Source: Vogesella margarita
GTDB taxonomy: Bacteria; Pseudomonadota; Gammaproteobacteria; Burkholderiales; Chromobacteriaceae
Direction: 5' to 3'
Assembly (NCBI RefSeq): GCF_028548475.1
Contig: NZ_JAQQLE010000004.1
Span: forward strand, 182,236 to 246,235
Length of the DNA: 64,000 bases
The notes below the pieces were generated by a model. That model was not told the DNA's origin. It worked only from the letters and a program-made list of their open reading frames with translations, and searched no databases. Shown one piece after another: positions 48,661 to 57,784 of this stretch. Each line of letters begins with the position of its first letter. Positions within the stretch are counted from its first letter, which is position 1. The translations under genes were made by a program, and so were the position numbers.

Positions 48661-50091
48661 ATGGATAGCACCACCCTGTACCAGCAACTCGCCGACGACC
48701 TGTCCGGCGCCATCAACCTCGGCACCCTGCCGCCCGGCTCGCGCCTGCCCTCGGTGCGCAAGACCGCGCACAGCCGCCAGCTGTCGCTCAATACCGTGGT
48801 CGCCGCCTACCGCGTGCTGGAAGACCGCGGCCTGGTCGAGGCGCGGCCGCAGTCCGGCTACTACGTGCGCTCGCGGCTGCCGTCGCCGGCGCGCAGCAGC
48901 AGCCAGGCCGCCGGCCCGGCGCAGGGCACCGACGGCGCGGTGCTGGACCTGATCGGCGCCGCACTGAAGGCGCAGCAGACGCCCGGCTACATCGACATGG
49001 CGCTGGCCTGCCCGCGAGGCGGCGACTTCTACCCCGCCGCCAAGCTGGCGCGGCTGATGGGCCAGGTGCTGCGCAAGAACCCGGGCCTGGTCAGCAACTA
49101 CGCGCTGCCGCCGGGCTCGGAACGGCTGCGCACCCAGATCGCGCGGCGCGGGCTGGAGCTGGGCATGGCGCTGCAGGCCGACAACATCATCCTCACCCAC
49201 GGCGCGATGGAGGCACTGAACCTGGCGCTGCGCGCGGTGTGCCGCCCCGGCGACACCGTCGGCATCGAGTCGCCGACCTACTTCAACCTGCTGCCGCTGT
49301 TCGCGAGCCTGGGGCTGAAGGCGCTGGAGATCCCCACCGATCCGCAATCCGGGCTGTCGCTGGACGCGCTGGAGATGCTGCTGGCGGAAAAGCGCCTCAA
49401 CGCCATCATTGCGATGCCCAACGTGCACAATCCACTGGGTTGCAGCATGAGCACCGAACACAAGAAAAGGTTGGCCGCACTGGTGAACCGCTACCAGGTG
49501 CCGCTGATCGAGGACGCGCTGTACGCCGAGCTGCAGTTCGGCGACGCGCTGCAACCGGCGGTGAAGGCCTACGACAGCGACGGCTGGATCATCGTCTGCG
49601 CCAGCTACACCAAGACGCTGGCACCGGACTTCCGCGTCGGCTGGATGGAAGGCGGCCGCTTCACCGAGGAGCTGCGCAAGCTGAAGTTCGCCACCTCCAT
49701 CGCCGAGCCGCTGGTGCTGTGCGAGACGCTGGGCGCCTTCCTGGAATCCGGCGGCTACGACCACCACCTGCGCGCGCTGAAGCGGCGCTACACGCTGCAC
49801 ATCGACAAGGTGCGCGCGCTGATCGCCGACCACTTCCCCGCCGGCACCCGCGCCACCCACCCCAGCGGCGGTTTCCTGATCTGGGTGGAGCTGCCGGACG
49901 GCTACGACACGGTGAAGCTGTTCGACCTCGCGATCCAGCAGCGCATCAGCATCTCGCCGGGACCGCTGTATTCACCGAGCGGCCGCTACCGCAACGCGCT
50001 GCGCCTGTCCTGCTGCCAGCCGCTGGACGAGCGCTTCGTCAGCGCGCTGGCACGGGTCGGCGAGCTGGCGGCCAGCTGTGGCACGTCATGA
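48661..50091 (+). CDS. MocR/PdxR-type regulator (GntR HTH + aminotransferase domain)
   Basis: A 476-residue regulator with an N-terminal GntR winged helix (LPPGSRLPSVRKTAHSRQLSLNTV, residues about 20-45) fused to a fold-type I aminotransferase domain. The PLP-binding Lys is in CASYTKTLAPDFRVGW. Such proteins bind PLP and amino-acid adducts to switch transcription. The divergent lysE-racemase pair is the likely target. The ATG at 48661 starts the HTH directly. Confidence 0.92.
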   Translation: MDSTTLYQQLADDLSGAINLGTLPPGSRLPSVRKTAHSRQLSLNTVVAAYRVLEDRGLVEARPQSGYYVRSRLPSPARSSSQAAGPAQGTDGAVLDLIGAALKAQQTPGYIDMALACPRGGDFYPAAKLARLMGQVLRKNPGLVSNYALPPGSERLRTQIARRGLELGMALQADNIILTHGAMEALNLALRAVCRPGDTVGIESPTYFNLLPLFASLGLKALEIPTDPQSGLSLDALEMLLAEKRLNAIIAMPNVHNPLGCSMSTEHKKRLAALVNRYQVPLIEDALYAELQFGDALQPAVKAYDSDGWIIVCASYTKTLAPDFRVGWMEGGRFTEELRKLKFATSIAEPLVLCETLGAFLESGGYDHHLRALKRRYTLHIDKVRALIADHFPAGTRATHPSGGFLIWVELPDGYDTVKLFDLAIQQRISISPGPLYSPSGRYRNALRLSCCQPLDERFVSALARVGELAASCGTS

Positions 50092-50162
50092 CAAAGAAAA
50101 CACAAAAAGCATATGCCACACTAAAATAAGGACTTGGCGAACATCAGACCGGGCACATCACC

Positions 50163-50750
50163 ATGCTTTATCACGGCACCATCAGCCGCTGGAACGACAG
50201 CAGGGGCTTCGGCTTTATTACGCAAGACAATACCAAGGAAGAGATTTTCTTCCATATCTCGGATTGTCCGCAGCACGGCATCCGTCCCCAGGTCGGTTTC
50301 ATCGTGTCCTATCGGCGTCAGCTAGCTGACAATGGCAAGGTGTCAGCAAGACAGATACAGGGCAAGGCCTTCGCACCCCACGCCGGCGCGTTTCGCGGAC
50401 AAGCACGCCCAGACGGCTATCGTGACAACCCGACACCAAGACGGCGCCCCCGCAATACCCGCTGGTATGGCATCCTGCTGATGTTGATGCTGCTGTTAAG
50501 CGCCGGCATCACCGCTTACTCCCGCGTCTCCCTACCCGACTTTGCCGCTGCCGCCCCTGCCGTCGGAGAGATCGGGCCTACCGCCAGCCCCGGCTTTGAT
50601 CAGGCCGTAAATTTCAGTTGTGACGGCCGCCAGCACTGCTCACAAATGCGGTCACGCGAGGAAGCGCTGTTCTTCATCCAGCACTGCCCGGACACGAAGA
50701 TGGACGGGGACAGCGACGGCGAGCCGTGCGAGTCGCAATTCGCCAACTGA
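50163..50750 (+). CDS. cold-shock domain membrane protein with excalibur domain
   Basis: A 195-residue protein. Residues 1-65 are a cold-shock-like nucleic-acid-binding fold (GTISRWNDSRGFGFITQD, EEIFFHIS). A basic linker and one transmembrane helix (about 100-120) follow, and residues 150-195 form an excalibur calcium-binding domain (FSCDGRQHCSQM, DGDSDGEPCE). The topology would put the RNA/DNA-binding part inside and the calcium-binding part outside. Function unknown. Confidence 0.85.
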   Translation: MLYHGTISRWNDSRGFGFITQDNTKEEIFFHISDCPQHGIRPQVGFIVSYRRQLADNGKVSARQIQGKAFAPHAGAFRGQARPDGYRDNPTPRRRPRNTRWYGILLMLMLLLSAGITAYSRVSLPDFAAAAPAVGEIGPTASPGFDQAVNFSCDGRQHCSQMRSREEALFFIQHCPDTKMDGDSDGEPCESQFAN

Positions 50751-50774
50751 GCCGGCACACACAGAACCCAAAAC

Positions 50775-50810
50775 ACTGCGGCCAACCTTGTCGCCAAGGT
50801 TGGCCGCAGT
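50775..50810. terminator. inverted pair of the window-wide repeat between two genes
   Basis: ACTGCGGCCAACCTTG and CAAGGTTGGCCGCAGT are 16-bp perfect inverted arms around TCGC. It lies between two convergent genes and probably acts as a bidirectional terminator despite lacking a T run. Confidence 0.7.
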
Positions 50811-50832
50811 CACATCCGGCGTGTGCCGGCGC

Positions 50833-52317
50833 TTACAGGTAGCGTGCTTCCAGGTGGGCGCGGAAGTGCGCCGGGTTCAGCGCCTCGCCGGTGGCACGCT
50901 GCACCAGCTCGCCGGTTTCCCAGCGGCTGGCCTGCGACCAGATGTTGGCGTCCAGCCAGTCCATCACCGGCGCCAGGTCGCCGGCGGCAATGCGGGCGTC
51001 CAGGTCCGGCACGCTGCGGCGGATGGCGGCGAAATACTGCGCCGCGTACATCGCGCCCAGGGTGTAGCTGGGGAAGTAGCCGAAGCTGCCGTCGGTCCAG
51101 TGGATGTCCTGCAGGCAGCCGTCACGGTAGTTGCCGCGGGTGTCGACGCCGAGGTAGGCCTGCATCTTCTCGTCCCACAGCGCCGGAATGTCCTCGGCCT
51201 CGATCTCGCCCTCGATCAGCGCACGCTCGATCTCGAAGCGCAGGATCACGTGCGCCGGGTAGGTCAGCTCGTCGGCGTCGACGCGGATAAAGCCGGGACG
51301 CACGCGGCTGTACATGCGCGCGAGGTTGGCCGCATCGAAGGCCGGCTGCTCGCCCAGATGTTTTTTCACCATCGGTGCGATCAGCGACAGGAAGGCCGGG
51401 CTGCGCCCCAGCTGCATCTCGAACGACAAACTCTGACTCTCGTGGATACCCATCGAGCGCGCCTGCCCCACCGGCAGGTGCGCCAGTTCGCGCGGCAGGC
51501 GCTGTTCGTAACGGGCGTGGCCGGTCTCGTGCACGATGCCCATCATGCTCTGCATGAAATCGTCGTCGCGGTAGCGGGTGGTGATGCGCACGTCCTCGGC
51601 CACGCCGCCGCAGAACGGGTGCACCGACACGTCCAGCCGGCCGGCGTCGAAATCGAAGCCCAGCAGCCCCATGATCTCCACCCCCAGCGCGCGCTGCTGC
51701 GCCACCGCGAATGGCCCTTGCGCGGCGACCAGCGTCTCGCCGGCCTGCTTGTCCATCACCTGCCGGATCAGCCCCGGCAGCCAGCCTTTGACGTCGCCGA
51801 AGATGCGCTCCAGCTCGGTGCTGCTCATGCCCGGCTCGTACTTGTCCAGCAGCGCGTCGTAGCGCGACTTACCGCTGGCCTCGGCCAGCAGCTGCGCCTC
51901 TTCGCGCGCCAGCTGCACCACCTCGCGGAAATTGGACAGGAAACCCTGCCAGTCGCCCGCCTTGCGCTGTTCGCGCCACGCGTGTTCGCAGCGGCTACCG
52001 GCCAGCGACTTGGCCTCCACCAGCCGTGCCGGCAGCAGGTTGGCGCTTTGCCATACACGCTTCATCTCGCGCAGCGAGGCGCGTTCGGCGTCGGACAGGC
52101 TCTCCTGCGCCGCCGCCTGCAGGGCCTGTTGCAGTGCCGGCGCGGTCAGCAGGCCGTGCATCAGCAGCTGCAGCTCGGCCATCGCCGCGCCGCGCGCCGC
52201 GTTGCCCCCAGGCGGCATCATCGCCGCCTGATCCCAGCCGGCGATGGCGGCCAGATGCTGGTAGCGGTACAGGCGGGTGAAGGCGGCAACAGCGGCCTGG
52301 TAGGCTGGATTGGTCAT
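50833..52317 (-). CDS. M32-family metallocarboxypeptidase
   Basis: A 494-residue carboxypeptidase Taq-type enzyme that removes C-terminal residues from peptides in the cytoplasm. The zinc motif is HETGH at residues 263-267. Other family segments are DVRITTRY, GIHESQSL and EIERALIEGEI. The start at 52317 (MTNPAYQAA) matches the family; the ribosome site is weak. Confidence 0.92.
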   Translation of the reverse strand: MTNPAYQAAVAAFTRLYRYQHLAAIAGWDQAAMMPPGGNAARGAAMAELQLLMHGLLTAPALQQALQAAAQESLSDAERASLREMKRVWQSANLLPARLVEAKSLAGSRCEHAWREQRKAGDWQGFLSNFREVVQLAREEAQLLAEASGKSRYDALLDKYEPGMSSTELERIFGDVKGWLPGLIRQVMDKQAGETLVAAQGPFAVAQQRALGVEIMGLLGFDFDAGRLDVSVHPFCGGVAEDVRITTRYRDDDFMQSMMGIVHETGHARYEQRLPRELAHLPVGQARSMGIHESQSLSFEMQLGRSPAFLSLIAPMVKKHLGEQPAFDAANLARMYSRVRPGFIRVDADELTYPAHVILRFEIERALIEGEIEAEDIPALWDEKMQAYLGVDTRGNYRDGCLQDIHWTDGSFGYFPSYTLGAMYAAQYFAAIRRSVPDLDARIAAGDLAPVMDWLDANIWSQASRWETGELVQRATGEALNPAHFRAHLEARYL

Positions 52318-52415
52318 TTCGTGGCTTTCTTGGAATATTCTGCCCGATGATGCCAGCACAAACGGCAGCAATCAATCATTATGCCGCACAGAGACACACA
52401 AAAGACCCATAGCGA

Positions 52416-53066
52416 TCAGGCGGGCGTGGCCTTCTTGTGACGCACGCCTGCGTCGGGGAAGGTCATCCAGTAGTAGAAGAATTCGCGGGAGATGGTGAGG
52501 AAGCTGTCGCGCGCGTAGTTGTCGGTGAGGTGCATCAGCATGGCGTCGACCGCGGTACGGAAGCTGTCCGGGTGGTGCGCCTGGCCGTGCAGCAGGTAGA
52601 GCAGCGGCTTGATCAGCTCGGCGCGTTCTGCCAGCACCTCGTCGTCGGCGCCCAGCTCGTACAGCTTGCCCAGATAGATGTCGAGCGAGGGCGGGAAGCT
52701 GGCGAAGTTTTCCTCGCTCATGCGCTGCTGCAGGTCGGCGAACGAGGCCAGCACCGGCAAGCGTACGTGGTGGGTGGTGAAGCCGGCGCGGGCATTCATC
52801 TGCGCCAGCTGATGCAGGTCGCCAAGCCAGAAATAGTAGTACTCGCGCGCCGCCGTCATCGCCGCCGGGCGGTCGCCGGGCGGGCAGATCGACAGCAGCG
52901 CATTGATCGCGCTGCGATAGACATCGCGGTTGCGCGGCTGGCCACGCAGGATCTGCACCAGCCGGCGCAGGATGTTGCGACGGAACAGCACCACCTCCAC
53001 CGCTGCGCCTTTTTGTTCGAGCAGATTCAGGTACGCGTCCAGCGCCCTGACAGCAATATCACCCAC
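52416..53066 (-). CDS. hypothetical helical protein (216 aa)
   Basis: I do not recognise this protein. From the GTG at 53066, with GAGG 8 nt upstream, it gives 216 residues, predicted largely helical and soluble, with aromatic-rich stretches (AAREYYYFWLGDL, REFFYYWMTF). These two segments look like an internal duplication: both halves carry a helix before a Tyr/Phe-Trp cluster, and YRSAINALL resembles FRTAVDAML. A stable inverted repeat lies about 40 bp upstream. It is between the carboxypeptidase and ribD, on the same strand as both. Confidence 0.65.
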   Translation of the reverse strand: MGDIAVRALDAYLNLLEQKGAAVEVVLFRRNILRRLVQILRGQPRNRDVYRSAINALLSICPPGDRPAAMTAAREYYYFWLGDLHQLAQMNARAGFTTHHVRLPVLASFADLQQRMSEENFASFPPSLDIYLGKLYELGADDEVLAERAELIKPLLYLLHGQAHHPDSFRTAVDAMLMHLTDNYARDSFLTISREFFYYWMTFPDAGVRHKKATPA

Positions 53067-53108
53067 AATGACAACCTCATTTATGACAACGACAGCGCCG
53101 GATACAAC

Positions 53109-53144
53109 TCTGGCCTTGTTACCGATACGGGCAACAAGGCCAGA
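53109..53144. repeat. perfect 12-bp inverted repeat upstream of the unknown gene
   Basis: TCTGGCCTTGTT and AACAAGGCCAGA flank a 12-nt loop. It could be the terminator of ribD, an operator, or a leader structure of the gene at 52416-53066. There is no T run. Confidence 0.5.
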
Positions 53145-53261
53145 CGTGCCAAGCATAACGTGTTTTCAGCCTGCGTTACTGATCGGTATCAATCGCCGGG
53201 CCACCGCCCGCGCCCCATCGGAAATGTCCGCTACTGCGGCCAGGCTTTGCGCCCCGCCCGT

Positions 53262-54374
53262 TCAGCGTGGCGGGAAGACAAGGTCAAGCCGGATATCGCG
53301 CCCGACCAGGCGCAGGTCGCGCACCGCCAGCGGCACCTTGTCGTCGAGCGACTCCAGCGCCGGCCAGGCAAACAGGCCGCGCGCGGCGTCGCCGGTCAGA
53401 TACGGCGCCAGGTACAGCACCGCCTCGTCCACCAGTCCGGCGGCGACCAGCGCGCCGTTCAGGCCGGCGCCCGCCTCCACCATCAGCTCGTTGATACCGT
53501 CGGCGGCCAGCATTTGCAGCAGCCGCGCCAGGTCGACACGGCCGTCGTCCGCCGCACACGGCAGCAGCCTGACGCCGCGCGCGAGATACGACGCGTGACG
53601 GGCGACATCGCTGACCGCGGTGGCCAGCCAGGTCGGCGCCACGGCGGTGTCGTAGATCGCGGCGCCCGGCGGCGTCTGCAGCGCGCCGTCCACCACCACC
53701 CGCAGCGGCTGGCGCGCACACGCCACCTCGCGCACCGTCAGCTGCGGATTGTCGGCCAGCACCGTGCCGCTACCGGTGAGGATGGCGCAGTGCGCCGCAC
53801 GCAGCCGGTGCACGTCGCGGCGCGCGTCGGCGCCGGTAATCCACTGGCTGACGCCATTGAGCAGAGCGGTCTTGCCGTCCAGCGTCGCCGCGCCCTTCAG
53901 CGTAACGAAGGGGCGCTGCCGCGTCACCCGCGACAGGAAGCCGCGATGCACGCGCTCGGCCTCGGCCTGCAGGCAGCCGGCGGCGGCGGGGATGCCTGCG
54001 GCGTTCAGCATGGCGATGCCGCGACCGGCGACCTCGTGGTAGGGATCGACCATCGCCGCCACCACGCGGCCCAGCTTTTCCGCGATCAGCCGCCCGGCGC
54101 ACGGCGGGGTGCGGCCGTGGTGGCTGCACGGCTCCAGCGTGACGTAGGCGGTGGCACCGGCCGGGTTCTGGCCGCGCGCGTAGCAGTCCTTGATTGCCTG
54201 GATCTCGGCGTGATCCGATCCCACCGCCAGCGTGGCGCCCTCGCCGATGACGGCCCCGTCACGCACCAGCACGCAGCCGACACCGGGGTTCGGCGCCGCG
54301 CGGCGGGTGGCTGACTCGGCCAGGCGCAGCGCCTGCTGCATGTAGTGGTGATCGTCGGCAGTAAATATGCTCAT
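53262..54374 (-). CDS. ribD: riboflavin biosynthesis deaminase/reductase
   Basis: A 370-residue bifunctional enzyme. The N-terminal deaminase has the zinc motifs HAEIQAI and PCSHHGRTPPC. The C-terminal reductase begins near residue 145 (RPFVTLKGAATLDGKTAL). It carries out the second and third steps from GTP to riboflavin. The ATG at 54374 is chosen over one 12 nt upstream. nrdR lies immediately upstream on the same strand, a common pairing. Confidence 0.95.
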   Translation of the reverse strand: MSIFTADDHHYMQQALRLAESATRRAAPNPGVGCVLVRDGAVIGEGATLAVGSDHAEIQAIKDCYARGQNPAGATAYVTLEPCSHHGRTPPCAGRLIAEKLGRVVAAMVDPYHEVAGRGIAMLNAAGIPAAAGCLQAEAERVHRGFLSRVTRQRPFVTLKGAATLDGKTALLNGVSQWITGADARRDVHRLRAAHCAILTGSGTVLADNPQLTVREVACARQPLRVVVDGALQTPPGAAIYDTAVAPTWLATAVSDVARHASYLARGVRLLPCAADDGRVDLARLLQMLAADGINELMVEAGAGLNGALVAAGLVDEAVLYLAPYLTGDAARGLFAWPALESLDDKVPLAVRDLRLVGRDIRLDLVFPPR

Positions 54375-54410
54375 CGGCAATTCCATCTCGGTGGAGGCTG
54401 GCGGCGACAC

Positions 54411-54866
54411 TCAGTCGCGCTTCTGGATTTCCTTGATCGCGTCGCTGAACTCGGCGATGTCCTGGAAGCTCTTGTACACCGAGGCAAAGCGCACGTAGGC
54501 GACCTTGTCCAGCCGGGCCAGCTCGTTCATCACCATCTCGCCGATCTGGCGGCTGGACACCTCGCGCTCGCCCAGCTGCAGCAGGCGCTGGCAGAGGCGG
54601 TCGATGGCGTCGTCAACCAGCGGCGTCGGCACCGGACGCTTGTGCAGCGCGCGCAGGAAGCTGGTACGCACGCGCTCGACGTCGAACTCGGCACGATGGC
54701 CACCGGACTTCACCACCTGCGGCATGCGCACGTCGGCGGTCTCGAAGGTGGTAAAGCGCTTTTCACAGCCCATGCAGCGGCGGCGACGGCGGATACTGTT
54801 GCCGTCGTCGCTGACACGCGAATCAACCACCTGGGTATCGGCACAGCCGCAAAACGGGCATTTCAT
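54411..54866 (-). CDS. nrdR: ribonucleotide reductase transcriptional repressor NrdR
   Basis: A 151-residue repressor with a zinc ribbon (MKCPFCGCADTQVVDSR, C31xxC34) and an ATP-cone domain (HRAEFDVERVRTSFLRA). It senses ATP/dATP and represses ribonucleotide reductase genes. The start at 54866 matches the family. Confidence 0.96.
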   Translation of the reverse strand: MKCPFCGCADTQVVDSRVSDDGNSIRRRRRCMGCEKRFTTFETADVRMPQVVKSGGHRAEFDVERVRTSFLRALHKRPVPTPLVDDAIDRLCQRLLQLGEREVSSRQIGEMVMNELARLDKVAYVRFASVYKSFQDIAEFSDAIKEIQKRD

Positions 54867-54960
54867 GGCTTTACAATCCTGCTGGTTCCAATAGCCTGAT
54901 GTTATCAGCAATCGGCGCTGCCGCGCAGCCCGTGCCGCAGCGCAACAGCCGTTGTCCGCG

Positions 54961-54980
54961 TGCGGCCAACGTTGGCCGCA
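54961..54980. repeat. palindromic copy of the window-wide repeat downstream of glyA
   Basis: The perfect 20-bp palindrome TGCGGCCAACGTTGGCCGCA sits between glyA and nrdR, followed by a GCGGCC...GGCCGC hairpin that may terminate glyA. Confidence 0.8.
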
Positions 54981-55031
54981 TGAAAAAAGCGGCCCGCAGG
55001 CCGCTTTGTCGTCTACCGTCGGGACAGTGAC

Positions 55032-56279
55032 TTACTTCTTGCTGTACACCGGGAAACGGTGGCACAGCTCGGTGGCTTCCTTGGCCACGCGCGCCAGTAC
55101 CGCTTCGTCGGTCGGGTTGTCCAGCACGTCGGCCACCAGATTGGCGACGATGCGGGCTTCTTCTTCCTTGAAGCCGCGGGTGGTGATCGCCGGCGAGCCG
55201 ATACGGATGCCGGAAGTCACGAACGGGCTTTCCGGGTCGTTCGGGATCGCGTTCTTGTTGACGGTGATGTGCGCCTTGGTCAGTGCGGCGTCGGCCGCCT
55301 TGCCGGTCAGGCCCTTGGCACGCAGGTCAACCAGGAACACGTGGCTCTCGGTACGGCCGGACACGATGCGCAGGCCGCGCTCGGCCAGGGTCTTGGCCAT
55401 GGCGTCGGCGTTCTTCAGCACCTGTTCCTGGTAGGCCTTGAATTCCGGGGTCAGCGCTTCCTTGAACGCCACCGCCTTGCCGGCGATCACGTGCATCAGC
55501 GGGCCGCCCTGCAGGGTCGGGAACACGTTGCTGTTCAGCGACTTCTCGAACTCGGCCTTGGCCAGGATCAGGCCGCCACGCGGACCGCGCAGGGTCTTGT
55601 GGGTGGTGGAGGTCACGAAGTCGGCGTGCGGCACCGGGTTCGGGTACACACCGGCGGCGATCAGGCCGGCGTAGTGCGCCATGTCGACCATGAAGTAGGC
55701 GCCACATTTCTTGGCGATCTGGCCCATGCGCTCAAAGTCGAAACGCAGTGCGAAGGCGGAAGCGCCGCCGATGATCAGCTTCGGCTTGGTTTCCATCGCT
55801 ACGCGCTCCATGTCGTCGTAGTCGATTTCTTCGTTCTCGTTCAGGCCGTAGGCCACGATGTTGAACAGCTTGCCGGACAGGTTGGCCGGGCTGCCGTGGG
55901 TCAGGTGACCGCCGTGGCCCAGGTTCATGCCCATTACGGTGTCGCCCGGCTTCAGGATGGAGAAGTACACCGCCTGGTTGGCCTGCGAGCCGGAATGCGG
56001 CTGCACGTTGGCGTATTCGGCACCGAACAGCTGCTTGACGCGGTCGATGGCCAGCTGCTCGACGATATCAACGTGCTCGCAACCGCCGTAGAAGCGCTTG
56101 CCCGGGTAGCCTTCGGCGTACTTGTTGGTCAGCTGGGAGCCTTGGGCTTCCATCACGGCCGGGCTGGTGTAGTTCTCGGACGCGATCAGCTCGATATGGT
56201 CTTCCTGGCGCTGGACTTCCGCGCCGATCGCAGCTGCGAGTTCCGGGTCAAACTGGGCAATTTTCAGATCAGCAAACAT
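55032..56279 (-). CDS. glyA: serine hydroxymethyltransferase
   Basis: A 415-residue PLP enzyme converting serine and tetrahydrofolate to glycine and methylene-THF. The PLP Lys is in [14 protein letters not shown], and [19 protein letters not shown] and [15 protein letters not shown] are typical. The ATG at 56279 (MFADLKI) is chosen over one five codons upstream. A long hairpin in the leader may control it. Confidence 0.97.
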   Translation of the reverse strand: MFADLKIAQFDPELAAAIGAEVQRQEDHIELIASENYTSPAVMEAQGSQLTNKYAEGYPGKRFYGGCEHVDIVEQLAIDRVKQLFGAEYANVQPHSGSQANQAVYFSILKPGDTVMGMNLGHGGHLTHGSPANLSGKLFNIVAYGLNENEEIDYDDMERVAMETKPKLIIGGASAFALRFDFERMGQIAKKCGAYFMVDMAHYAGLIAAGVYPNPVPHADFVTSTTHKTLRGPRGGLILAKAEFEKSLNSNVFPTLQGGPLMHVIAGKAVAFKEALTPEFKAYQEQVLKNADAMAKTLAERGLRIVSGRTESHVFLVDLRAKGLTGKAADAALTKAHITVNKNAIPNDPESPFVTSGIRIGSPAITTRGFKEEEARIVANLVADVLDNPTDEAVLARVAKEATELCHRFPVYSKK

Positions 56280-56314
56280 CGTTGACTCTTCCATCTGGAG
56301 GGTTTGAACTAAAA

Positions 56315-56391
56315 GGCAGTCTTGACGTTTAACCTGTCGCGGTCACGCGACGACGGCAAGGCAAACGTCAACACTGCCATTGGCTATTTTA
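56315..56391 (-). promoter_or_regulatory. glyA leader: -10 box and compound hairpin
   Basis: On the minus strand TAAAAT (56386-56391) is followed by a 16-bp stem (GGCAGTGTTGACGTTT with AAACGTCAAGACTGCC, one mismatch) enclosing a 6-bp inner hairpin (GTCGCG/CGCGAC), then TTTT. The transcript would start at the foot of the stem. It may be an attenuator or a stabilising leader structure. Confidence 0.55.
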
Positions 56392-56419
56392 ACTCATCCG
56401 GCGCGGCGCCGTAATGAAC

Positions 56420-56466
56420 AAATGGCAGGATCGGCATGAAAGCGTTTCATGCTGATCCTGCCATTT
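56420..56466 (-). terminator. long hairpin terminator downstream of the unknown gene
   Basis: AAATGGCAGGATC-G-GCATGAAA pairs with its complement over about 21 bp with one mismatch and a 3-nt loop. It closes the gene ending at 56474 and isolates glyA. Confidence 0.8.
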
Positions 56467-56473
56467 CAATGAC

Positions 56474-57583
56474 TTACTGCAGCGTCACCGGCTGCGGTGG
56501 CCAGTCGTCGGCGGTAAAGAACAGCGGAATCCCATCGCGGCTTTCCGGCTGCACCCCGTCCACCACGCGCACATCGCCGACTTGGCACTCCGCCATCAGC
56601 AGGCGGAAGTTGGTCTCGATCTGCGCCACGTCGTCCTGCGCCGCCAGCGGCCACACGAAGCCGCCCCAGTCCTTCTCGTTGCCGGTGGCCGATACGGTGA
56701 TGTGCAGCTCGCCGTTGTCGTGCGCCGACATGATGGCCACCGGCTCCTGGCCCAGGTCGCGCAGCTGGCGGATCTGGGTGCTGGCAAACACCTGCAGCGC
56801 GACTTCCAGGCGCGCGAAGTTGGCCGCAACGATGGCCTGCATCAGCGGCATCGGCGGACGCGGAATCGGGAACAGGGTCACGCCCTCGGTCTTCAGCTGT
56901 TCGCCGATGAACTTCATCACCGGCACGCCCCAGGCGCCGACATTGCCACCGAGTTTCACCGGCGGCTCGGCACCGTCTTCACGGATCGCCACGCCGACCA
57001 GGTAGCGCAGGAACACACCCTCGTCCTTGGCCACGATCGGGGCTGCCGGCAATTCCAGCGGCAGGCCGCGCGCGGCGTCCACCAGCTGGCGGGTGTAGCG
57101 GTAGATCTGGGCGGAGTGGATGCCGACCACATTGTCCGGATGCAGCAGCTTGCCGGACAGGAACACCTCGGCGCCATCGGCGAACAGGCCGTGCTGGCGG
57201 AACAGGGTGTTGAGGGTGTCGACATCGGCAATACGCTCCGGCAGCGTGGCCTTGCCCTTGCTGCCGATCACCAGCACCAGCGGCACGGCGAAGATCACCG
57301 CGTGACGGCCGCTGTCCGGACGCTCGGCGGCATCGCGCAGCGCGTCCCACAGCTCGCGGTAGATCTGCTGCGAGGTCACCATCGCCAGGGCAACGGACAG
57401 GGACAACAATTCTTCGCGTTCCAGCATCTCGGTGAGCGCGGCACGCAGCGAGGCACACCACATGGCTCGGTCGTCCTCGCTACGCGCGTTCACGATCGAT
57501 TGCGTGTAGTGGATCAACATATTGGAAGGGGAAGATTCGGGGTACTGACGCGGATCGGGCAACTGCAGGGAAATATCGCTCAT
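56474..57583 (-). CDS. conserved-looking hypothetical protein (369 aa)
   Basis: I do not recognise this 369-residue soluble protein. It begins MSDISLQLPDPRQYPESSPSN. The first half is mixed helical with VVLALPLVLVIGSKGK-type beta strands near residue 110, and the second half ends in an alternating strand pattern (LHITVSATGNEKDWGGFVWPL, GDVRVVDGVQ). There is no signal peptide or membrane helix. Codon use is like its neighbours. It is monocistronic between glyA and the small-RNA interval. Confidence 0.75.
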   Translation of the reverse strand: MSDISLQLPDPRQYPESSPSNMLIHYTQSIVNARSEDDRAMWCASLRAALTEMLEREELLSLSVALAMVTSQQIYRELWDALRDAAERPDSGRHAVIFAVPLVLVIGSKGKATLPERIADVDTLNTLFRQHGLFADGAEVFLSGKLLHPDNVVGIHSAQIYRYTRQLVDAARGLPLELPAAPIVAKDEGVFLRYLVGVAIREDGAEPPVKLGGNVGAWGVPVMKFIGEQLKTEGVTLFPIPRPPMPLMQAIVAANFARLEVALQVFASTQIRQLRDLGQEPVAIMSAHDNGELHITVSATGNEKDWGGFVWPLAAQDDVAQIETNFRLLMAECQVGDVRVVDGVQPESRDGIPLFFTADDWPPQPVTLQ

Positions 57584-57749
57584 CACTGGCAACCGGACAT
57601 AGCTGGCAAAGACGATATTGTGGCACAGCTTGGCGTGATGCGCCGCATCAAGCGCAACGAGCAAGCGCTAGATTTTCGCTTTCCAACACGCGTCGTGTTC
57701 AAAGCGCGACAAAATGTTATATTTTTTGCGTTATTGCGGATTGTATACA

Positions 57750-57778
57750 TTGACAGTGGCGGGGACGATCCGGATAAT
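57750..57778 (+). promoter_or_regulatory. sigma-70 promoter of the plus-strand small RNA
   Basis: Consensus TTGACA (57750-57755), a 17-bp spacer and GATAAT (57773-57778). It is the best sigma-70 match noticed in the window and no gene begins downstream within 700 bp. Confidence 0.8.
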
Positions 57779-57784
57779 CCGTAC

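Noticed and set aside
50070..50100. sigma-54 promoter before the cold-shock/excalibur gene
   Set aside because: TGGCAC is present but no TTGC follows at the required spacing.
56280..56419. glycine riboswitch before glyA
   Set aside because: The two-aptamer architecture and conserved purine-rich core are missing; the region is one compound hairpin.
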